Shown piece after piece: positions 42,892 through 55,535 of a stretch of DNA of 64,000 nucleotides (position 1 is the stretch's first letter; every line of letters begins with the position of its first letter). The stretch is from Liolophura sinensis (taxonomy: Eukaryota > Mollusca > Polyplacophora > Chitonida > Chitonidae). Both the position numbers and the translations under genes were made by a program. The notes below the pieces were generated by a model. That model saw nothing but the letters and a program-made list of their open reading frames with translations, was not told the DNA's origin and ran no database searches. The DNA lies in contig NC_088295.1 in the NCBI RefSeq assembly GCF_032854445.1, positions 17,349,490-17,413,489 of the forward strand. The letters are read 5' to 3'.

Positions 42892-44132
42892 CCATAGATG
42901 AAACTCTCGTTGTCTCCGACGTAAAGCAGCGTCTCTAGTTTTCTCCGATGTAAACCAGCTCCTCTAGTTTTCTCCAATGTAAACCAGCGTCTCTAGTTTT
43001 CTTCGATGTAAACCATCGCCTCTAGTTTTCTCCGAATTAAACCAGCGTCTCTAGTTTTCTCCCATGTAAACCAGCGCCTCCAGTTTTCTCCGATGTAAGC
43101 CAGCGCCTCTAGTTTTCTCCCATGTAAATCAGCGTCTCTAGTTTTCTCCCATGTAAACCAGCGTCTCTAGTTTTCTCCGATGTAAACCAGTGTCTTTAGT
43201 TTTCTCCGAAGTAAACCAGCGTCTCTAGTTTTCTCTGATGTAAACCAGCTCCTCTAGTTTTCTCCAATGTAAACCAGCGTCTCTAGTTTTCTCCCATGTA
43301 AACCAGCGTCTCTAGTTTTCTCCGATGTAAACCATCGCCTCTAGTTTTCTCCGAATTAAACCAGCGTCTCTAGTTTTCTCCCATGTAAACCAGCGCCTCC
43401 AGTTTTCTCCCATGTAAACCAGTGTCTTTAGTTTTCTCCGAAGTAAACCAGCGTCTCTTGTTTTCTCTGATGTAAACCAGCTCCTCTAGTTTTCTCCAAT
43501 GTAAACCAGCGTCTCTAGTTTTCTCCGATGTAAACCAGTGTCTTTAGTTTTCTCCGAAGTAAACCAGCGTCTCTAGTTTTCTCTGATGTAAACCAGCTCC
43601 TCTAGTTTTCTCCAATGTAAACCAGCGTCTCTAGTTTTCTCCGATGTAAACCAGCGTCTCCAGTTTTCTCCGAAGTAAACCAGCGTCTCTAGTTTTCTTC
43701 GATGTAAACCAGTGTCTTTAGTTTTCTCCGAAGTAAACCAGCGTCTCTAGTATTCTCCGATGTAAACCAGCGCCTCCAGTTTTCTCTGATGTAAACCAAC
43801 GTCTCTAGTTTTCTCCGATGTAAACCAGCGTCTCTAGTTTTCTCCGATGTAAACCTATGCCTCTAGTTTTCTTCGATGTAAACCAACGCGACTAGTTTTG
43901 TCCGATGTAAACCAGCGTTTTCTCCCATGTAAACCAGCGCCTTTAGATCTCACCGACATAAACCAGCGTCTCTAGTTTTCTCCGATATAAACTAGCGTCT
44001 CTAGTTTTCTCCGATATAAACCAGCGTCTCTAGTTTTCTCCGATGTAAACCAGCGTCTCTAGTTTTCTCCGACATAAAATAGCGTCTCTAGTTTTCTCCG
44101 ACATAAACCAGCGTCTCCAGTTTTCTCCAACG
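42892..44132 (+). repeat. 29-bp minisatellite, about 42 units, with higher-order structure
   Basis: The consensus unit is CCAGCGTCTCTAGTTTTCTC plus CGATGTAAA (29 bp). Variants are arranged in blocks: the GAATTAAACC variant recurs after exactly 319 bp (11 units), and TGTCTTTAG variants are spaced 232, 116 and 174 bp (8, 4 and 6 units). There are no spacers, so it is not CRISPR-like. 29 is not a multiple of 3 and TAG occurs in most units, so it is non-coding. Confidence 0.97.
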
Positions 44133-44484
44133 TAGTCTTGGTCAAAGACAGAATCGTGAATTTTTTAGCGCTACTTGCGCGTGAAGCGTGTGTATAAACA
44201 CAAAGGAGATTACACAAATATACTCTGTAAAACATAAGTATGATCTCATTTGAATTGCATGACTGTCATCAGCATATCCTTTTGCATCGGGTTTCCTCCA
44301 TGGCCAAGGAGAAACATTTCTTGTCCAAAGACACAAAAACTGTAACCAATACACTCTACATATTTTGCCTTTCACACAAATCTTTCATTAACTGTGCGCT
44401 TTTATATGGTTAATTATTAAGGTTCTACACGTTGGTTGTGGTAACAAGGAAACGCTAGCTGATTTGTAAATCAATTGCAGTAGG
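44133..44484. other. Non-coding stretch, nothing recognised
   Basis: A 77-codon minus-strand ORF matches no family I know. Confidence 0.35.
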
Positions 44485-44613
44485 TCAAACATGACATGTA
44501 ACAGAGCATTATTGTTTCATTTAGCACAATCGGGGGATTGTTTCATTTAGCACAATAGATCAAACATGACATGTAACAGAGCATTATTGTTTCATTTAGC
44601 ACAATCGGGGGAT
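44485..44613 (+). repeat. 75-bp tandem duplication
   Basis: TCAAACATGACATGTAACAG at 44485 recurs at 44560, identical over the 54 bp shared with the partial second unit. TTGTTTCATTTAGCACAAT occurs a third time inside the first unit. Confidence 0.95.
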
Positions 44614-44876
44614 GATTGCATAGTTCATGTCGTTCGGTGACCATGACTGAGAGGTTCTTACCATAGGCTATGACATTAATCACAACCCAAACCTCACTTT
44701 AATTGCCTCACACTGCCCTCCTTGGATTCACTGGGTAAGGGAGCAGCTGTGAACTGAACAAAAACTGAATTAGCTACATCTTCATATTATCCACATCAGA
44801 ATGTCCTTATTAAGATGTCTGTCCTTTAACGAAGTTTTCGTGTAACGCTTTTTCTCTTCCCGAGTCCAACAATGAC
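44614..44876. other. Spacer before the 28-bp minisatellite
   Basis: Nothing recognised. Confidence 0.35.
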
Positions 44877-46110
44877 GCCTAAGTGTAAAACCGTGAACAA
44901 CGATGCCTCAGCTGTAGATTACCATCAGTGTAGGGCTGTCATAAGTGACTCCCCAATGTAAACTGTCATCAGTGACGGCCCAGTGTAGGACTGTCATCAG
45001 TGACGTCCAGGTGTAAAACTGTCATCAATAACTTCTCGGTGTAAGGTTGTCATCAGTAACATCCCAGTGTAAAACTGTCATCAGTGACGCCCCAGTGTGT
45101 GACTCTCATCAGTGACACTCCAGTATAAGATTGCCATCAGTGACGCCCCAGTGTAAGACTTTCATCAATGACGCCCCATTACAAGATTGTCATCAGTGAC
45201 TCCCAATATAAAACTGTCATCTAATTGTTCCCCCAATGTAAGGCTGCCATCAGTGACGTCCCAGTCTAAAACTGTCATCAGTGACAATCCAGTGTAAGAC
45301 TGTCATCAGTGACACTCCAGTGAAAGGCTGTCATCAGCGACGTCCCAGGGTAAGACTGTCATCAGTGACGCCCCAGTGTAAGATTGTCATCAGTGACGCT
45401 CCAGTGTAAGATTGTCATCAGTGACGCTCCAGTGTAAGACTGCCACCAGTGACTCTACCATTGTAAGACTGTCATCAGTGACGCTCCAGTGTAAGACTGC
45501 CACCAGTGACTCTACCATTGTAAGACTGCCATCAGTGACGCCCCAGAGTAAGACTGCTGTCAATGACGCCTCAGTGAAACACTGCTATCGGTGACGCCTC
45601 AGTGCAACACTGCCATCAGTGACACCCCAGAGTAACGATACCATGAGTGACTCCCATGCGTAAGACTGTCATCAGTGACGCTCCAGTGTAAGACTGCCAC
45701 CAGTGACTCTACCATTGTAAGACTGCCATCAGTGACGCCCCAGAGTAAGACTGCTGCCAATGACGCCTCAGTGAAACACTGCTATCGGTGACGCCTCAGT
45801 GCAACACTGCCATCAGTTACACCCCAGAGTAACGATACCATGAGTGACTCCCATGCGTAAGACTGTCATCAGTGCCGTCCCAATGTAAGACACCATATAT
45901 ATGTAACTCCTCAGTGTAAGACAGCCATCAATGACGCTTTGCTGTAAGACTGCCATTAGAGGCGCTCTGGTGTAAGACTACCTTCAGTGACTCAAGTGTA
46001 AGACTCCATTTATGTGACTCTTCAGTTTAAGACACCTGTCAGCGACGCTTTAATGTAAGACAGCCATTAGTGAGGTTCAGTTATGTCACTCTTCACTGTA
46101 AGCCTCAGTA
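44877..46110 (+). repeat. 28-bp minisatellite, about 43 units, with higher-order repeats
   Basis: The consensus is GACTGTCATCAGTGACGCCC plus CAGTGTAA (28 bp), more degenerate towards both ends. A seven-unit block of 197 bp is duplicated: GTGAAACACTGCTATCGG at 45574 and 45771, TGCCACCAG at 45498 and 45695. A 57-bp two-unit duplication lies at 45441/45498. The short ORF with repeating SVTLQCKTA (45412-45594) is an artefact. Confidence 0.96.
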
Positions 46111-46132
46111 TAAGCATTGTTTTCCCTTAATA

Positions 46133-46623
46133 TACCGGGTGGGCATAAAAGATGGGCCGTACTTTGACACTGAATATCCCCGAAACCCTCTAACGTCAGC
46201 TTCTAAAAATTTACACACTCAAAAGCCATTATGTCCTAGGTATACAGACCAAATTTCAATATCATCCTTGAAGATTTCTGTTCATGGAACCAAAATCAAA
46301 ACAGAATCAAAGACGCATGTTCCGGGCATTTCAAAATGATGTTCTGCCTTGTTTTACTTGAAAAGGTGATCAAGTGGTCCTCCATCTTCTCTGTAAACGG
46401 CGCGCAAACGTTTCTTCCATGAACTGGTTGAGTCCCGAATCACCTTACGAGTAATTTTTCCAGCAGTCCTTGATGCGTGTCACACAGGTGCAGCGCGCGC
46501 TCTACTCATGATACCTGACAGGTGATGCAATGTGGGTCCCCCTAACGTGCGCTTTTTGAGGCTATGTTTACATTTTAACCCTGTGTACAGACTACTCAAG
46601 CCATTTTTTATGCCCACCCGAGA
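46133..46623 (-). mobile_element. TA-flanked MITE (491 bp) with transposase 3' remnant
   Basis: TIRs of about 22 bp (left starting TACCGGGTGGGCATAAAA, right starting TCTCGGGTGGGCATAAAA on the other strand) are flanked by TA (46131-46132 and 46624-46625). The interior keeps the last 40 or so codons of a transposase on the minus strand. It is an internal deletion derivative of a Tc1/mariner-superfamily element. The left edge sits about 20 bp from the end of the 28-bp minisatellite. Confidence 0.88.
46354..46476 (-). pseudogene. C-terminal remnant of a mariner/Tc1-superfamily transposase
   Basis: The minus-strand frame reads GKITRKVIRDSTSSWKKRLR, then AVYREDGGPLDHLFK and TAA at 46354. The pattern of a basic stretch, then AV-x(3)-GG-x(2)-HLF and stop, is how many mariner-type transposases end. 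The catalytic core is deleted and a TGA lies upstream. Family assignment is from the motif and the TA-flanked TIRs. Confidence 0.65.
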
Positions 46624-46625
46624 TA

Positions 46626-48285
46626 TAGCAACACTTCTTTTTCGACCTACATTTTTTATACAGCCGGTAATTCTCCTCACAAATGCATAATTAAAGGGGA
46701 AAAGTGCAATGCGCAGGCTATCTACAGAACCCCCCAGAATACTCCCGGGACCAGTCTAGCATATAATAATACACTGAACTACAGTTCAGACGACCAAAGA
46801 GCACCTGCTTATACCCTGTATTCTTTTCTATAAGGTCTTTCCGAGGGTAGCATACAAAAGGAACATGTGTATCCCATTTTTGTATATTAAAGATTCACTG
46901 GCAATAAAGGTTGAATGAAAAACTAAGAACAGCATGTCCGCGGGATATGTGGCGGAAATGGACCGACCATGTGCTGGCGATTAGAATATACAAGCTATGT
47001 TGGCATGAATGCTTAATTACAACGCCGTACTTTTAATAGCATATTGTAGGCATCGACGATAGTTTCTGCCAACGGTTTTTAAACTGCCATTAATTACTGA
47101 AACCTTTTAAAACAGAAAAAAACTGAGAGAACGAGAGTAGTGGTATTTTTCATACACAGCGGGTATAAAGAATCTATCTAAATCGGTGGATATAATAACG
47201 TTGTCGTGATAGCCGAAGAGCTGAAATACGAAATTTACTATTCATCAAAGCTGCATACATGTAATTACATGATGCCCGTTGTAGTTGCAGTACCACCATT
47301 ATACACTTAAAGTACTGTTTACATTTAAATCTAGAAAATTTGCAAACACCGAATAATGCCTCGCACAAACTTACAGAAATTTTCAATGATTGACGACAGT
47401 GTGAAGTTTAAATTGTTTTCTATACTCTTTCAGTTCACTAACAATTAACGATATTCAAGGTCATCAATTGGTTAATACATATGTGTGTGATAACAAAACA
47501 ACGTTCAAACAGTAATATAATTATAGGAAATGAGTGTTCTGAAATACGACTTAAAACAGGTCATGTATATATGTTAGTACAGTCTAGGAATGAGTTGTTC
47601 CTGAGCTTATGAAAACAGCCGACTTTACGGAATGAATAGAAGATGAAATGACGAGACTTCAAAGCCAAGCTCTTCTATTGTTACATAAATTCCATGGCTA
47701 CTTCACTCGCTTCACGATGGGATATTTCAAAGTATGAGAGTTTTACCCTCTAAGTATGCGATGAAGCCAGTTAAGCAAAGAGGAACTTCACCAACATCCA
47801 ATGTATACAGACTGAAATGGCTTACAAATGTCATTATGTGGGTAGCTTACAATATCTATGATATCCGTGCATGTCGACAACCACAGGGTTTCTCTTCTGG
47901 GAAGTTGATTAATCTCCACCCCTGGCCACCAATCAGACTACCACTTTAAGGTAATCAGTGGTTCGTGTTTTGAGGAAAGTTTGTGATTAAGTTAGCTGTT
48001 CCTAAAGAAATTGCCATGACATGTATAGCATTGTTTGATGGATCACCCTACAGTCCTCCTGTATGTGGTTGATGTCACTTGAACCGACCATGCGTGGCAA
48101 ACTTCAGAATGTTAAAGCATATTCAATGTCAGGAATCAGGGAAATTTCATTCAGGTTGAATGATTCGCGAAGAATTTAGCGTACGAGTTTAAGATGTTAA
48201 ATTTGGCATTTTTAGGAGAGTTAAGTGTTTGGTCTACATTTCCGTTTGTCAGTGATGTTAATCCTCTTTACTTTTATTTATTGGA
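46626..48285. other. Non-coding stretch, nothing recognised
   Basis: About 1.65 kb. An ORF at 47734-47949 is unrecognised. No repeat family is visible. Confidence 0.4.
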
Positions 48286-48420
48286 ATTGTGTTTTACGCC
48301 GTACTCAAGAATATTTAACTTAGTGGACGGCAGTCAGCATTATGGTGGGAGGAAAGCAGGCGCACAGCCCGGGGAAAATCCACGACCATCCGCAGGCTGC
48401 TGTAAGACCTTCACACGCAC
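48286..48420 (-). mobile_element. SINE fragment (3' half)
   Basis: The minus-strand tail and body are seen as GTTTTACGCCGTACTCAAGA, GACGGCAGTCAGCATTATGG, then ATCCACGACCATCCGCAGG. The tRNA-like head is missing. Confidence 0.85.
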
Positions 48421-48674
48421 AACAATCCTCTTTGCCACGTAGTGCACGTTGATCGTTGTATGCCGACGTCCAGATCTGTGACCCCTAATGAGGTAAACTG
48501 ATGTGACAACTGAAATCGGTTATTTTATTCATAAGTCTCTCAATCTTTCTAGTGCTGTCAGCTATTGTGAAAAGGTGATATAAGTAGGAAGAAGAATTTC
48601 CAGAATTTGCAGACGCTTGGCGTGTAACACTGATCCGTAAAATGATAATACGTAACAGGATACCGTGTACTGTT

Positions 48675-48930
48675 TTCATTTATTTATTTCTTCACTTGAT
48701 TGTGGTTAAGGCCATATTCAAATACGATGGCGGTCAGATTCATGGGTGGGCAAAACCGGAATGCCCTGGGGTAAATCACCGTGCTAGGCCAAGATACTAA
48801 CAAACTTTCCCATATGCCACGTACAAATATATGCACACAAAACTTTACACTGCGAAAACGGCCATAGAACGGTCAACCGCCCATTCTCGCCAAGCCCCGC
48901 GAGAATTGAGAGCTGGGGAATACGAACTCA
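48675..48930 (-). mobile_element. Diverged SINE-like element
   Basis: TTTATTTATTTCTTCACTTG, a degraded tail, GATGGCGGTCAGATTCATGG, AAAACCGGAATGCCC, ACAAACTTTCCC and CGAGAATTGAGAGCTGGGGA follow the plan of a related SINE in reverse orientation. The body after 48780 differs from the other copies, so this may be another subfamily. Confidence 0.45.
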
Positions 48931-51900
48931 TTGTCCACTGCCCATTTATGTAGTGTACCTGTACCGTTATTTCAAATATATTTGTTGCTGTCATGCATAT
49001 TCACGTTCGCTGTGCAGCTTTTTATTCTGAGCACATGGAAGTTTTCTAAAACGAAGTTTTACATTCATATTAATGGAACATTACGGTGTAATCTGCCTGG
49101 CATGGTTCAGATATATATGAGAATATGATCTTTATCTGGTCAGAGCCACCACCTTATTAGAACAACAATCATACCAATCAGGGAACGACACACCTGTTCC
49201 CCGGGAAGGAAGAAATGAATGATTATAGCTTAACGCCATTTCGGCAATATTTCAGCCAGATTGTGGAAGAAATGCCCAATCCTTCGCCTACAAATCATGA
49301 TATCGTGTCAAACTTTTCAATCAATGGCTGTCAGCTGTTAAATGGACGGGTCAGTACCATAAGATTCATTTTCAAATGAACGTCCAATACATCTGACGAC
49401 TAAAATAAAGAAAAGTAAAACCTAAAAAACTATATATATGTAAGGTTCGAAATTAGGTTGGTATTTAGCAAAAATAAATTTTGTGCACAGTTATTATGGC
49501 AAATTAGCGCTGCCCTTTAGACCAGTTAAGCGGTGTACTTAAGTTATAGCTATCGCCAATCAGCACTTATTGTCCTTTCGAGGACCATTGATTTACGTCT
49601 GCTCTTCAAAGTCTCGATACAAGGATATCTGGTGATTGATTTCCCGCCGCCATACGGAAGAGATCTACGGTTTGTAAAAGCTGGATAACGAACATCTAAC
49701 TCTTGTCTAATTGTAGCTCTTTATAGTTTCTGTATATGTAAAACTACGAAGGAAAGATTTAATGATAAACTTCTTTATATCTTTAGATAACAAGGCAACG
49801 CTATTGCTTCTTAAAGATAACCTATTTCATTGTGATTCCAGACACAGTTAGGTGTTGGTTTCATAACTTATGATATGTTTTAATAAATAACAAACGCATT
49901 CACCTGATAAATTCTTACCTACGCCACTATAACCAAAAAAAAACTTTTAGACCTTGGCTTACAGTTGCTGTTCTGATGTTATTCTCTAAGCTGTAATTGA
50001 AAGGTATTCCATCATTTTCAAGATAGAAACTCGTTTCTAATCATTATATTCAAAATCAGCTGGAATCCAGTGAGGACATTTGTGTACCCCAAAGCAATAT
50101 TCTGTGAGCCATGCATACTCTTAATTGCTTCACCGTGTAATATTATTTTCAGTTTGACTTTGTGTGCCCGAAACAATCCAGCAACATTTAGGACAGCATC
50201 GCCTTTGTAAAATCGAGAAATGAGCAGCTGAAAGGTGTTCTACACTCGTACATCAGTCATCATGACAGGTTATGTCGAAATTCGACCAGTGGGTCATTAT
50301 TAAGGGTTTCCATAGCTCGGAATTCAAACTTTAAGATATCTGTTGAGCCCTTTTCATAGTGATGGTGTGTGGCTGATCCTCGTTGCCTGTAATGTTTACA
50401 TCAGTACAGGCAAACAGAAGTCTATCGATAATATGCTATTAAGCTTAAGGTAATTCATGTGGCCTGACAGTACTTCCACATCAAGGCTGTATTGGCAGAA
50501 TTCAAACTCGTATTGGCCGAGGGTTGTATGCACATAGTGCCGTGGACGAATGGCGTCACAAATGATATTTGCAAACGAATGTCGTCTCTGGCAGCAGAAT
50601 GGCAGTTGATTAGCAGTAGCCATCATAATAGGACAATGTTTGTATTATAACATAAACAACCATAGAAATTATTATTAATACCGGTAGAGAGAGTGGCTTT
50701 GTTGTGGAAAGATCTACAGCAAACTGCATAATTTTATTAATTAAAATTAAAGTAGAATATGTAATTAATACCTGAAAAATACACAACGTTAGTATTAAGT
50801 TTCACTAATCTCAGTGCATGCTTCCCCATATTCATGTGCAAAGAAATAATATTTCTAAATTCCATTGTCCTAGATATATGTTAGATAACTGCAATATTAA
50901 ACATACATGCAATCATTTGTTTTTAATGAGTGTGAGCAGATATATAATACGTAATACTACAGTATGGAGAGTAAAACAAGAGTAGTAGCCCTGTAGTAGT
51001 TTACAAATGGTAACAGGTAACCGGTCAAATCTGTGTTCCTGTCAGTAATTTCGCTTAGTAAATGAAGCGATGTAAAACTGTTACAGACAGAAACGTCACA
51101 AATCGCCAAATATGTCGCGTCGGTGGAATATTACGATGTCCTCGTTTTGAATTTAAACGGCCTTAACCAGTACGAAAACCGGAGGGTTACTTTGTAGAAA
51201 GCCGACGTCATTCCGCTAATAATCAGCTCGCACGATTCTATCTTAAGGCCCCTAAACCCCATAAGACAGCTTTGAGCAGACTATAAGGATAGGACGAGTC
51301 CATTCTAGTTAAAGGACAGTCTATGCAATAATGACCCAGCTGGCCAAGAAACCGTTTTATTTTTACCCACTGAATGACCAGAGTTCTTGTATCTTAGACA
51401 ACGCTCAAAGCCCAAGATACCGGTAAGTAAACACATTTTAGCTTTTCTTCTCCGAAAGACATGTGACAAAAGAATTAGGGCCTTTAACTTACAGTCTTTT
51501 TTTAATCTTAAGGGGAAAACTTTCTCTCCTCTCAAAAGTTCTCGGATCCTCTGCGGCAAACACCAGTGGACCGCTTTGCTAGGACAGTTTAAGTGCTTTT
51601 ACATAAAGGTCAGAGTTCTGAAGCACAGTTGTTCTTACGCACGAAAGTTGGCATTTATTTTGCTCAGTACCTGTTCTAGATACCAGAAGTACACTTCATT
51701 TAGACTTGAAGCAGCATGTACAAGTCACTGTCAAGGTAACGGTTGTTAAGTTAAATCTAGTAGATAATTATACTGGTAGATTTATAACTTCAAAGTAAAA
51801 CTTCATATACACCGAACGTATAAACGTTAACGTAAAGATTGATTCAAGCGAGAAGAACTGCGCCATAGCAAAGTGGGAAATTTTATTTATTCCCTAGTGG

Positions 51901-52441
51901 TTTTTACACAGATAAAAACACAAAGTCGATGAGGCTGCAAAAACTATCAGTTCATTAAACACATCTCCGCCTTGAAGGTGTGGGAAAGAGACGTTTTACA
52001 CATCTGTAAAAACAGTTAACGATCAAAAGGAAATGAAGTCATGGCAGTTACAAGTTTGTTACAGACACAGGGCACGTGATTAAGACAGCACCAGCGAGGT
52101 AAGTAGATTGTATTCAAGGATCAGCAGGTAACAGCGCTGGAAAACATAATCAGGGAGAATCCAAGCAGAACAAATGTGCTTAAACCAAGACGAAGATCCC
52201 ATAGCCAAAATAAAAAAATGCAAGAAAGAACCAAAGCTAGAACAAAATCGACTTACGTGGACAAGTAAGAGAAAGCCAGGATATTTCTTATGAGGAGAAA
52301 GAGAAAAAATGAGACACGCTACAACTAGAGGTTAGTGCTTTTCAAGACGTACTCTGCGCTAGTCGCATTGATTTAAGTTAATTCAATGTTATTTTATGAC
52401 TGCTTATCACTACGTCTTACATCAGTTGAAGGCTAAACAGC
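48931..52441. other. Long non-coding stretch, one possible repeat fragment
   Basis: GCTTAACGCCATTTCGGCAATATTTCAGCC (49229-49258, described in parts: GCTTAACGCC, then GGCAATATTTCAGCC) resembles the start of another dispersed molluscan repeat. The ORFs at 51387-51749 (120 codons) and 50396-50626 (minus) are unrecognised. No exon is supported. Confidence 0.4.
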
Positions 52442-55424
52442 CTACTGGGGAATTTCGAGAAAAAAGAGCGCTTTAAGAAGACAAAGCCCACTAAATCGAA
52501 TGTCTGCTGCGGAATAGGACGCTTGACAAAGATTGAAAAATCTGGCTTTCCTCATTCGACAAAAAATGTCTAAACCGATATCAATGGGGGAAACTGTGAG
52601 AAAGAGGAACGAAACCCTAATAGAGCGATCAATATCGTCGCTGTTCTGATTGAAGGGCTGTATACAATAATGACCAAAGTGTGATGAGAGATGGCAAGCA
52701 AGGGTCCAAATGCGCCAGTACTCGTATATGTAACATTTCATTCTCATATTTCATATTAACGGTCCATAACGGATTTTGACATCTCAAACGCCATCCTGTT
52801 CCCGATCTAAACTACAAGAAACCCCACTCTGGCGACTTAGTCCAGCTAGGCTCATTACATACCCATTACCAATGTTGTCATCGATCAATAAGGCTAGCGA
52901 GTCAGAACCATTGATTTGTGTGAGAGATTACGGGACGGGCTCCTCTCAAACTTGACTGGCAAGGACAAGAGCCAACTTGTTATGTGTGGCGCTAATGAGC
53001 CACTGACAGTTACTATCAGAACATTGCCAGTGTCGCTTTGTACTTCGTGCTCCTTACAGATTTCTTATAATGGTCAACCTTTACGTACTAGAAGTGAGCG
53101 ATAATGACATCCCTTCACTCTAACCTTTAAAATCTGCTTGCGTCAGTGTGGCGAATTTATACGAAAAGAAATGTTAAATTTTTTTATGTATCGTCAAAAC
53201 CTAACCGAATATAGACTTATGGTTACCAGCTGACTGTAATCAAATACCTGTCAATACGTAGTAATTGATTATTCCGAACTGTCAATCAAAAACTCATATC
53301 TGACAAATCATCATCAATACTGTTTCAAGTAGGTCAACAGGATGTCCCACATACAGGTTATATATGTTCAGTCTTTCTGTGACGTCATGATTTGGAATGG
53401 AATGAAAAGTAACATAATCGGGAGACGGGATAGAGGGATATTGGGCATGAAGAAGCATTCATTGAAATGGTGGTCGAACAATACTTATATCAACCGCATA
53501 GCTCTCAATTTATTAATGGGCATTTTTTCTGTCAAAGTGGCAACTATGGTCCAAGCTGAACTGACCATTGCTGAATATGTTACCAGTTACCTGCAATATG
53601 TGATTGCAAAGGCAAATCGATAAAGAGTAAACGATAAACAACACAGCGCCAAAGCGATCCCCATTAAAAAGTTCTGAACAAATGTCATTGTTGGCCTTGC
53701 ATGCATGTGGCATAAATAATGAATGAGAAGGAAGTCTAAATATAAGATTACGGTTTTACGTCTAGTGACGAAATATGGTTGTGTAAAAAAAATCTCCTCA
53801 AATTTCATTTTTTCCAGCATATGTCATATTACTTAAGCCCCACCACCCCCCCTTCCCGACCACTGTATGCTATATATTTTTATATACTCTCCGATGCCGG
53901 CTCCCATAAAGTTGTTTTGACATGGATTGCGACGGCAGCTTCCTTTAATTTCAAGACTGTTTAAGCATTTTTCTACCTTTATATGTTGGGGCACGTCGTA
54001 AAATGAATGTTAACAGATCAAACATCAAACGTTTCATATATCTTTTAAATAACCATTTAAGCTTCAGGGCTGTAAAATTTCAAGAGAAGTGCGAATATCT
54101 TAGTAACAGAATTTAATGCCCAGAGTATTGGCAAACAAATAAAGTGTGCGTTAGACATCTTAAGCTGAACTCAGCACTTAGCTACACACTTGCAACAAAT
54201 GCCGTAAGAATGAGGCCTAGATTTAAATAAGTAATTTCAAAAGTTCACCTCCAGCTCATTGCGAAAGACAGCTTTTAGATGAACAAGATTTGCCGACTTT
54301 GTGTGTGTAATGGAGCGAGATATAACCGCTGTCAACAGAAAAGAAGACGTTGTGGAAATTAACAACTTCTTCACCGTGGTAGATCCACAGACTATTGCAC
54401 GAGACTAATGACATGATTATGGCGAGGTGGATTCTGCATTCCAGGTGTGGCGATCTATTTTACCTTGACGACAACCATACTTTCATCTTGCAAATACTGC
54501 ATGATTTGTCATCAACGTTATTTTGAGATTTCATTTCGTTAGTTATTCATTTAGCTGGATTGCAGTTTTTAGAAAAAAGTGCTGATTTAAACTGGCACGA
54601 ATTTGTAATCTGCGGTTATTTTATTATTTTCAAGCTAAACCCTCAAACAAGTTATCCTGGAGATTTCTCAGTCAGATTCCACTACAGTCTAACATACCAG
54701 TTACCCAAACCCGTGCAACGGTAATTGCTCTTTCTACCATTGACAGTCACGGAATTACGCGTACAGAGCCAACGCTTGTGGGAAAACCATGGATCTAAGC
54801 GTCCGACATTCATCGGGGCCTGTAAACTCGTAAACCATACAGGGGCTTTCCAAGCCGATGATCACAAGACCCGTTCCTAAAACAACCTAAACGTCAGTTC
54901 CCAAAGAAATATGTAAAGGAATATTTATAAATAGGAAATAAAGCATGTAAGAGAGAAGCAGTCAACAGTGAACACTGGAACTCCTGTCACAGATAAATTT
55001 AAGTCCGCAGATAAAACATCCATGATAAGAAAAGCTATAGTACGTTTTTCTCAGGGTATTGACAATAGTGTCGAGCCATACTACTTCCGCTGCAGGAAAA
55101 TGGGAATTGTCTTTCTTTTGACGTCGACTTATCCCGGCAAACGAGCTCTTTAAAAGTCTCATGTTGGATACATTGACGTCACTGACGTCACTGACCACCC
55201 ATGGTTTACGTGATCTCAGTTAACTGGAGGCCACTGAACGAGTTGTGCATGGATAGTTGGTTAAGACGTTGTCAGCGCCAGCGATATACTTACACACGTT
55301 GTGATTTGGACTAGATTCCAGATTCTCCTGCCTCTCAACCCCATCACTTCACCCCAGAATACACCGCCCTCCCTACCTCCACCCGCCCCATCCCCAATTT
55401 CTACCAGCTACTTCACAAAGGCCG
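52442..55424. other. Long non-coding stretch, nothing recognised
   Basis: ORFs of 60-100 codons on both strands (for example 52442-52747 minus and 53342-53623 plus) match no family I know and show no convincing splice context. A C-rich patch lies near 53840. Confidence 0.4.
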
Positions 55425-55535
55425 ATTTTGTGTTCCAGACCCTTCGGTTTCCGCCACATGTTAATCTGACAACAGTTGTATGAGTGAAATATTCTTGAGT
55501 GCGTTGTTAAAAGTATAAATAAAAAATCAAACTAA
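55425..55535 (+). mobile_element. SINE 3'-end fragment
   Basis: CTTCGGTTTCCGCCACATG, then TGAGTGAAATATTCTTGAGT and AAAAATCAAACTAAA match the body end and tail of the SINE. The head and most of the body are absent. Confidence 0.75.

Noticed and set aside
42892-46110. Regular short repeats suggestive of a CRISPR array
   Set aside because: Units are directly adjacent with no unique spacers, show higher-order amplification and lie in an animal genome; they are minisatellites.
51305-51749. Opposed ORFs of 84 and 120 codons as a host gene
   Set aside because: No recognisable motif, composition rich in Lys/Ser/Phe as in AT-rich chance ORFs, and no supporting splice or promoter signals.
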